A stretch of 10,846 nt of DNA from Candidatus Heimdallarchaeota archaeon (lineage in GTDB: Archaea; Asgardarchaeota; Heimdallarchaeia; Heimdallarchaeales; Kariarchaeaceae), in contig JAOUKW010000114.1 in the NCBI GenBank assembly GCA_029882335.1, forward strand, positions 1 to 10,846, given 5' to 3'. Of the stretch, positions 6,876 to 10,846 are shown in pieces. The translations under genes and the position numbers were made by a program. The notes under the pieces are model-generated. The model was given only the letters and a program-made list of their open reading frames with translations, had not been told where the DNA came from and searched no databases. Each line of letters starts with the position of its first letter. Within the stretch, counting starts at the first letter, position 1.

Positions 6876-8855
6876 TTAATTAGATTTATTCTTTATACTG
6901 TTTTTAATATCTTCATAATATTTCAAAGATTCAGGATTTCTAAGTGCATCTTTATTGGTAATTTCTCTTTCATGAAAAATATTTGTTATGGCAGATTCAA
7001 CTTTCTTTCCACTAAAAGTATATGGAATATCATAAACCTGAACTATGATGTGTGGTACATGACGCGGAGAAGCCTTAATTTTTAAGTCATTAATTATTTT
7101 TTGTTTAAGTTCTTCGTTTAAAGTACTCTCTTCTGATAATTGCACAAATAGTATGATTTCCTGTTCACTCTTCCAATTTAATCCAATAACCAAACTATCA
7201 GTTATTTCCGGAAAATTTTCAACTATACTATAAATTTCTGATGTCCCTATTCGCACTCCTGATGGTTTTAATGTAGAATCAGAACGTCCTAGAAAAGTAA
7301 CACCTCCCCGTTTAGAATTTATTATAATGTAATCCCCATGTCTCCAAACCTTTTTCTTATTATAATAATTAAAATATGCATTGGAATATTTATCCCCGTT
7401 GTTATCATTCCAAAAATATATTGGCATGGAAGGTGATGGTTTTTCACAAACTAGTTCTCCTTCTTCATCTATTATTGATTCTCCATTCTCATCATAAGCC
7501 ATTACTTTCATACCAAGAGACCTTGCTTGTAATTCTCCAGAGAACACTGGTAAAGTAGGTACACCCGCTGCAAAACAACCATTTATATCAGTACCACCGG
7601 ATATTGAATTAAGGTGGAGATCTACTTTTATTTTTTCATACACATAATGAAAACCTTCATCAGACAAAGTAGAACCTGTTTGAGAAATCCCTTTAAGAGA
7701 TTTAAGATCAAATGTTGTTGAAGGATCAGCATTTAAATTTTTTAAATAATGTATATAACTAGCACTACAACCAAAAACGGAAATTTTTAGTTCATCAATA
7801 AACTCAAATGCTCTTTTCCAATCGGGATACAATGGATTTCCATCATATAGAACAAGTGTTGCCCCAGTAGTTAAGCCTGATATTAACCAATTCCACATCA
7901 TCCAGGATGGACTTGTTAAATAAAAGAGGATGTCTTCTCTTTTCATATTTGTGTGTAAAACGTGTTCTTTTAGATGATTTAGTAATACACCACCAGTAGA
8001 TTGTACCATACATTTTGGTTTACCAGTCGTACCTGATGAGAACATTATATATAAAGGATGACTAAATGAAACTTGATTAAAGGTTAGTTCTTCTGATGGT
8101 GATAAAAACTCATCAAATAAAATTGAATTTTGTATTGAATTCATTTTTTCCTCATCAATTATTTTAGAAGTAAAGGGAAAAATGACTACTTTCTCTAAAG
8201 AAGATATCCCTTTACAAACAGTTTTAATCTTATCAAATTGGTCAAACCTACTTCCTTTATACCAGTAACCGTCAACTGAAAATAATACTTTGGGTTTGAT
8301 CTGACCTAATCGATCTAGAGCTGCAGATGCACCAAGCTCTGCACCACAAGAAGACCATACTGCACCTATACTAGTAGCTGCCAACATAGCAATTACAGTT
8401 TCTATAATATTTGGCATGTATGCGACAATTCTATCTCCAGATTTTATCCCTAAATCAATGAGTGCATTGGATAATCGTCCAACTTTATTCCTAAGTTCAC
8501 TATAAGTAATTGATATGGTATTGTTTAATTCATCTTTAGAAATTAATGCAACACGGTCATCATTAAATCTAAGTAAATTTTCTGCAAAATTAAGTTCTGC
8601 ACCAACAAACCACTTTGTTGCTGGAGGGAATTGATCTAAATCAGAAACAATTTCTGTTGGTTGCTTTGAAAATTTAATATCAGTGAAATGAGCTAATAAT
8701 TCCCAAAAAGTAGAAATATTTTCAATTGACCAATCATAGAGTTCATTATAATCAGAAACTGCTAATTCCAATTTGCTATTGACAAACTTAATAAATTTTG
8801 TTATATTCGCGTTGTCGATTAATTCTTGAGAGGGAGTCCATAACAATTTTGACAT
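6876..8855 (-). CDS. aacS: acetoacetyl-CoA synthetase (acetoacetate-CoA ligase)
   Basis: This 659-residue adenylate-forming (ANL) enzyme ligates acetoacetate to CoA with ATP going to AMP. Length and sequence fit the acetoacetyl-CoA synthetase branch rather than acetyl-CoA synthetase. Features are an N-terminal LLWTPS and FWELL region, the ATP-binding loop SSGTTGKPK at 273-281, and the branch-typical SGGTDINGCFAAG. WRHGDY and the hinge region follow, then SGKKVE at 615-620, whose Lys 617 is the expected catalytic residue and the acetylation target known in this family. The ATG at 8855 places the conserved W at residue 6, so the start is well supported. The gene lies 91 bases after the aldolase gene and 56 before the amidohydrolase. 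It would feed acetoacetate into acyl-CoA, thiolase or isoprenoid metabolism, but no thiolase or HMG-CoA enzyme is in the window. Another short beta-keto acid is a possible substrate. Confidence 0.92.
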   Translation of the reverse strand: MSKLLWTPSQELIDNANITKFIKFVNSKLELAVSDYNELYDWSIENISTFWELLAHFTDIKFSKQPTEIVSDLDQFPPATKWFVGAELNFAENLLRFNDDRVALISKDELNNTISITYSELRNKVGRLSNALIDLGIKSGDRIVAYMPNIIETVIAMLAATSIGAVWSSCGAELGASAALDRLGQIKPKVLFSVDGYWYKGSRFDQFDKIKTVCKGISSLEKVVIFPFTSKIIDEEKMNSIQNSILFDEFLSPSEELTFNQVSFSHPLYIMFSSGTTGKPKCMVQSTGGVLLNHLKEHVLHTNMKREDILFYLTSPSWMMWNWLISGLTTGATLVLYDGNPLYPDWKRAFEFIDELKISVFGCSASYIHYLKNLNADPSTTFDLKSLKGISQTGSTLSDEGFHYVYEKIKVDLHLNSISGGTDINGCFAAGVPTLPVFSGELQARSLGMKVMAYDENGESIIDEEGELVCEKPSPSMPIYFWNDNNGDKYSNAYFNYYNKKKVWRHGDYIIINSKRGGVTFLGRSDSTLKPSGVRIGTSEIYSIVENFPEITDSLVIGLNWKSEQEIILFVQLSEESTLNEELKQKIINDLKIKASPRHVPHIIVQVYDIPYTFSGKKVESAITNIFHEREITNKDALRNPESLKYYEDIKNSIKNKSN

Positions 8856-8946
8856 ATATTCAATTATACCCTTCTTTAGTCAAATATTAAATATTTCTAT
8901 AACAGATATTGAGTATGACTTATTATCGAGTAAATTCTAAGGTATA

Positions 8947-9519
8947 TCAAAATATAAGTAAAGAAGATAGATACCTCAACACTTCATTATCTGTCCTACC
9001 AACAGATACTAATCCATGATCTTTTAGAACAACACTATGATTGTCATTTAATAAATTCGTTACCATTTCTCCCACCTCAAAAGTGCCATAGGGAAGATAT
9101 TTTTCAGATGAGGGTATAGAAAGTTGGTTTAGCAAATTTATTGGAGGATGGGTATGTACAATCCAATTAATATCTGGAAATCTCAAATATATTTTTCCGT
9201 GGAGAGGTGTTTCAGAACTTGGGAGAATATCACCATAATACCTAACCACTTCATCTTGAATCGAAGTAACTATGGCAAATTCGTTTATATTATCAATGAT
9301 CTGTAAATTTATAGCGGTACCAGTAATTACAAAATAATTAGTTGATTCAATACGATATGAAACATTTCCTGAATTATTCTGAAAATAGTGGTGTGGTATA
9401 GATTGGATTAAATTAATAATTGATCTTTGTTGATTTTGAATATTATAAAGTTCTACACCATCTCGCATTGAACCCAAACAAGTTGATATATATCTTACTC
9501 CAACATATTCTTCAGGCAT
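8947..9519 (-). CDS. class II aldolase/adducin family protein (possible sugar-phosphate aldolase of MTA/5'-deoxyadenosine salvage)
   Basis: This 190-residue protein has the class II aldolase signature. It contains NNSGNVS (48-54) for phosphate binding and PSSETPLHGKIY with E103 in the catalytic-base position. The zinc ligands are H122 and H124 (VHTHP) and a third His at 168 (KDHGL). The N-terminus (EYVGVRYIS) and the early C-terminal end just after GRTDNEVLRYLSSLL resemble, as I recall, an archaeal subgroup that is naturally shorter at the C-terminus than fuculose-1-phosphate aldolase (about 215 residues). I therefore do not call it truncated. Family members retro-aldol cleave ketose 1-phosphates to DHAP plus an aldehyde, or, as MtnB, dehydrate methylthioribulose 1-phosphate. 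The divergent mtnA 90 bases away makes methylthioribulose or 5-deoxyribulose 1-phosphate a good candidate substrate. Specificity is inferred from context only. Confidence 0.82.
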   Translation of the reverse strand: MPEEYVGVRYISTCLGSMRDGVELYNIQNQQRSIINLIQSIPHHYFQNNSGNVSYRIESTNYFVITGTAINLQIIDNINEFAIVTSIQDEVVRYYGDILPSSETPLHGKIYLRFPDINWIVHTHPPINLLNQLSIPSSEKYLPYGTFEVGEMVTNLLNDNHSVVLKDHGLVSVGRTDNEVLRYLSSLLIF

Positions 9520-9609
9520 ATCTTTATTTTTTCTTTAAACTAGATAACAATTAAGATTTATCATATTCACAAACATAATTATTTTAGTTGTTTTCTTATA
9601 AATTAAAAT
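9520..9609. promoter_or_regulatory. divergent promoter region between the aldolase gene and mtnA
   Basis: This 90-base, almost entirely A+T stretch must hold the start signals of both genes. On the minus strand TTTAAA (9534-9539) ends 14 bases before the aldolase ATG, rather close for a classical TATA box. On the plus strand TTATAAAT lies just before mtnA. No clear operator palindrome is seen, so shared control of the two genes is possible but unproven. Confidence 0.4.
9596..9603 (+). promoter_or_regulatory. TATA-like box of mtnA
   Basis: TTATAAAT has a very good archaeal TATA appearance, but its centre is only about 10 bases upstream of the ATG at 9610. With normal spacing the RNA would start near 9622-9626. 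This favours translation from the second in-frame ATG at 9622 (Met5) on a leaderless mRNA, or means that this box is not the functional one. Confidence 0.4.
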
Positions 9610-10680
9610 ATGAAAGTTAAAATGAAGAATGGAAGTATAAATACAAAAACAGTTGAATTAATAAAGATCAATAATATCTATTCGTTGAAGCTAATAGATC
9701 AAACAAAACTTCCACATACATTGAAATATTTTACGACTTCCTCTTATATTCAAGGTATTACGGCTATAAAGGAAATGATAGTTAGAGGTGCACCAGCAAT
9801 TGGTTGTACTGGAGTAATTACTCTCATATTAGGAATTCAAGAATTAGTATTGAACCAAGAATTTAGTATTCCAAGAATATTAGAAATCAAAAAAAACATC
9901 ATTGAAGCAAGACCTACGGCAAAAGACTTAGAAAGTTTTGTAGAACGATTCATCGCTCAAATAAATTTGAACGTAATCAATATGGAAGAATATGTTAAAA
10001 TTGCAAATGATCTGATTGGTGAAAGTGAAAATGAATGTATGTTAATTGGCCAACAATCCAAACACCTTATTTCAGAAAATATGGGTATCTTGACCCATTG
10101 TAATGCAGGAGCTTTAGCAACAGTTGATTTTGGTACTGCTTTGTCACCAATGAGATTTGCCAATAGTGAAAATATCAAATTTAAAGTATTTGTAAATGAA
10201 ACACGACCTAGAATGCAAGGATTACTCACAGCTTGGGAACTATATAACGAGGACATTGATTTTGAATACATAGTTGATAATGCAGCTGGTTTTTATATGT
10301 ATCTTGGAAAAATAAACTTAGTAATTGTCGGTTGTGATCGTGTTCTTAAAGATGGTTCTGTCGCTAACAAAATTGGTACTTTAGAAAAAGCTGTTCTTGC
10401 AAAAGCCTTTGGCATACCATTTTACGTAGCGATGCCATGGTCTACATTTGAACCAAATTTAGAAAATGCCTCTCAAATACCAATAGAATATAGGAATACG
10501 AAGGAAATTAAAACAATTGGGAATTGTAATAATATAGTGCCTGATTTCTATCCAACTTCTAATCCTGCTTTTGATATCACCCCACCAGAGTATATAACAG
10601 GTTTCATAACAAAAGATGGAATTATTCAGGATCACGAATTGTATGATAAGTTTTTAAAACTAAATTATAAAACATCTTGA
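9610..10680 (+). CDS. mtnA: S-methyl-5-thioribose-1-phosphate isomerase
   Basis: This 356-residue cytoplasmic aldose-ketose isomerase of the eIF2B-related family converts methylthioribose 1-phosphate to methylthioribulose 1-phosphate in methionine salvage; archaeal relatives also act on 5-deoxyribose 1-phosphate. Family motifs appear in order: LIDQTKLP (about 28), RGAPAIG (59-65), RPTA (101-104), THCNAGALAT with catalytic Cys164, VNETRPRMQG, DNAAGFYM, GCDRVLKDGSVANKIGT with catalytic Asp243, and NPAFDITPPEYIT near the end. The DR and VANKIGT forms and the C-terminal DITPPE favour MtnA over ribose-1,5-bisphosphate isomerase. Small departures are C242, where Ala is usual (GADR), and RPTAKDL instead of RPTAVNL. 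ATG 9610 gives the longest form; Met5 at 9622 is an alternative start. The gene is divergent from a class II aldolase, a likely next-step enzyme, and its 3' end overlaps a minus-strand gene by 16 bases. Confidence 0.94.
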   Translation: MKVKMKNGSINTKTVELIKINNIYSLKLIDQTKLPHTLKYFTTSSYIQGITAIKEMIVRGAPAIGCTGVITLILGIQELVLNQEFSIPRILEIKKNIIEARPTAKDLESFVERFIAQINLNVINMEEYVKIANDLIGESENECMLIGQQSKHLISENMGILTHCNAGALATVDFGTALSPMRFANSENIKFKVFVNETRPRMQGLLTAWELYNEDIDFEYIVDNAAGFYMYLGKINLVIVGCDRVLKDGSVANKIGTLEKAVLAKAFGIPFYVAMPWSTFEPNLENASQIPIEYRNTKEIKTIGNCNNIVPDFYPTSNPAFDITPPEYITGFITKDGIIQDHELYDKFLKLNYKTS

Positions 10681-10846
10681 GAATTCCCAGCATTTTCTAA
10701 CATTAATTTTCTTACCACGGTAATTGGAGGAGAACCATAAGATAATAATCGATCATGGAATTCCTTTATTGAATAATCTTCTCCTTTTTCTTTTTGATAA
10801 TCATCTCTAAGTTTCATTATCATAAGTTTACCAAGTGTGTAATTTA
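10665..10846 (-). CDS. DUF885-family protein, C-terminal fragment (N-terminus beyond the window)
   Basis: On the minus strand an open frame enters from the right edge and ends in TAA at 10665-10667, giving the last 59 residues. They read NYTLGKLMIMKLRDDYQ, then KEFHDRLLSYGSPPITVVRK and the tail NAGNSQDVL. The YTLGKLxIxxLR...FHDxLLxxGxxPIxVVRxxM pattern is that of the C-terminal end of DUF885 proteins, zinc-peptidase-like alpha-helical proteins of about 550-600 residues. The HExxH-type active site would lie outside the window, so activity cannot be judged. The gene converges on mtnA, and its last 16 bases overlap the mtnA coding region in another frame. A related M32-like carboxypeptidase is less likely. 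Confidence 0.72.
   Translation of the reverse strand, partial: NYTLGKLMIMKLRDDYQKEKGEDYSIKEFHDRLLSYGSPPITVVRKLMLENAGNSQDVL

Noticed and set aside
8860..8890. Bacterial-type TTGACT...TATAAT promoter upstream of the acetoacetyl-CoA synthetase gene
   Set aside because: The two elements on the minus strand are only 10 bases apart instead of about 17, and TATAAT lies less than 10 bases from the ATG, so it would not yield a usable mRNA.
8930..8960. C-terminal truncation or frameshift of the class II aldolase
   Set aside because: The short end relative to fuculose-1-phosphate aldolase matches an archaeal subgroup that also ends soon after the third zinc His, and I saw no continuation in another frame.
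9610..10680. Ribose-1,5-bisphosphate isomerase or eIF2B-alpha instead of MtnA
   Set aside because: The catalytic Cys and Asp context (CNAGA, CDR...VANKIGT), RPTA and the C-terminal DITPPE motif are those of MtnA.

Overview
The window is very AT-rich and tightly packed. It holds eight complete protein genes and two partial ones, one cut at each end. It most likely comes from an archaeon. The gene set includes a tungsten-type aldehyde ferredoxin oxidoreductase (AOR), a MoaD-like carrier ending in GGG, an archaeal-style methionine-salvage isomerase and an archaeal-looking class II aldolase. No convincing Shine-Dalgarno sites precede the genes, and TATA-like boxes lie close upstream of several starts, as expected for short-leader or leaderless archaeal mRNAs. 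Low GC, FtsX-type permeases, acetoacetyl-CoA synthetase and a CxxC protein of a type I associate with Asgard genomes make an Asgard (Heimdallarchaeia-like) source my best guess. This is inference only; a Thermoplasmatota-like or other archaeon is not excluded.

Layout, left to right. Bases 1-2132 (+) are the 3' part of a large FtsX-like ABC permease. Bases 2225-2569 (+) encode a small acidic protein with two similar helical repeats. Bases 2662-4503 (+) encode the AOR, followed by a MoaD/ThiS-like beta-grasp protein (4568-4789, +), probably its pterin-cofactor sulfur carrier or a partner. Four minus-strand genes follow. Read in their own direction from 9519 down to 4786, they are a class II aldolase, acetoacetyl-CoA synthetase, a metal-dependent amidohydrolase and an unrecognised CxxC protein. 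The CxxC gene meets the MoaD-like gene tail to tail with overlapping stop codons. Bases 9610-10680 (+) encode methylthioribose-1-phosphate isomerase (mtnA), divergent from the aldolase. At the right edge, the C-terminal end of a DUF885-family protein (minus) overlaps the mtnA 3' end by 16 bp.

The clearest functional link is mtnA with the divergent class II aldolase. It suggests salvage of methylthioadenosine and/or 5'-deoxyadenosine, in which the isomerised sugar phosphate is cleaved to dihydroxyacetone phosphate plus a small aldehyde. The AOR about 4.5 kb away could oxidise such an aldehyde with ferredoxin, but that connection is a hypothesis. Acetoacetyl-CoA synthetase points to use of acetoacetate for acyl-CoA metabolism. 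I see no tRNA, rRNA, CRISPR array, insertion sequence or prophage signal, and no gene-free stretch reaches 100 bases.
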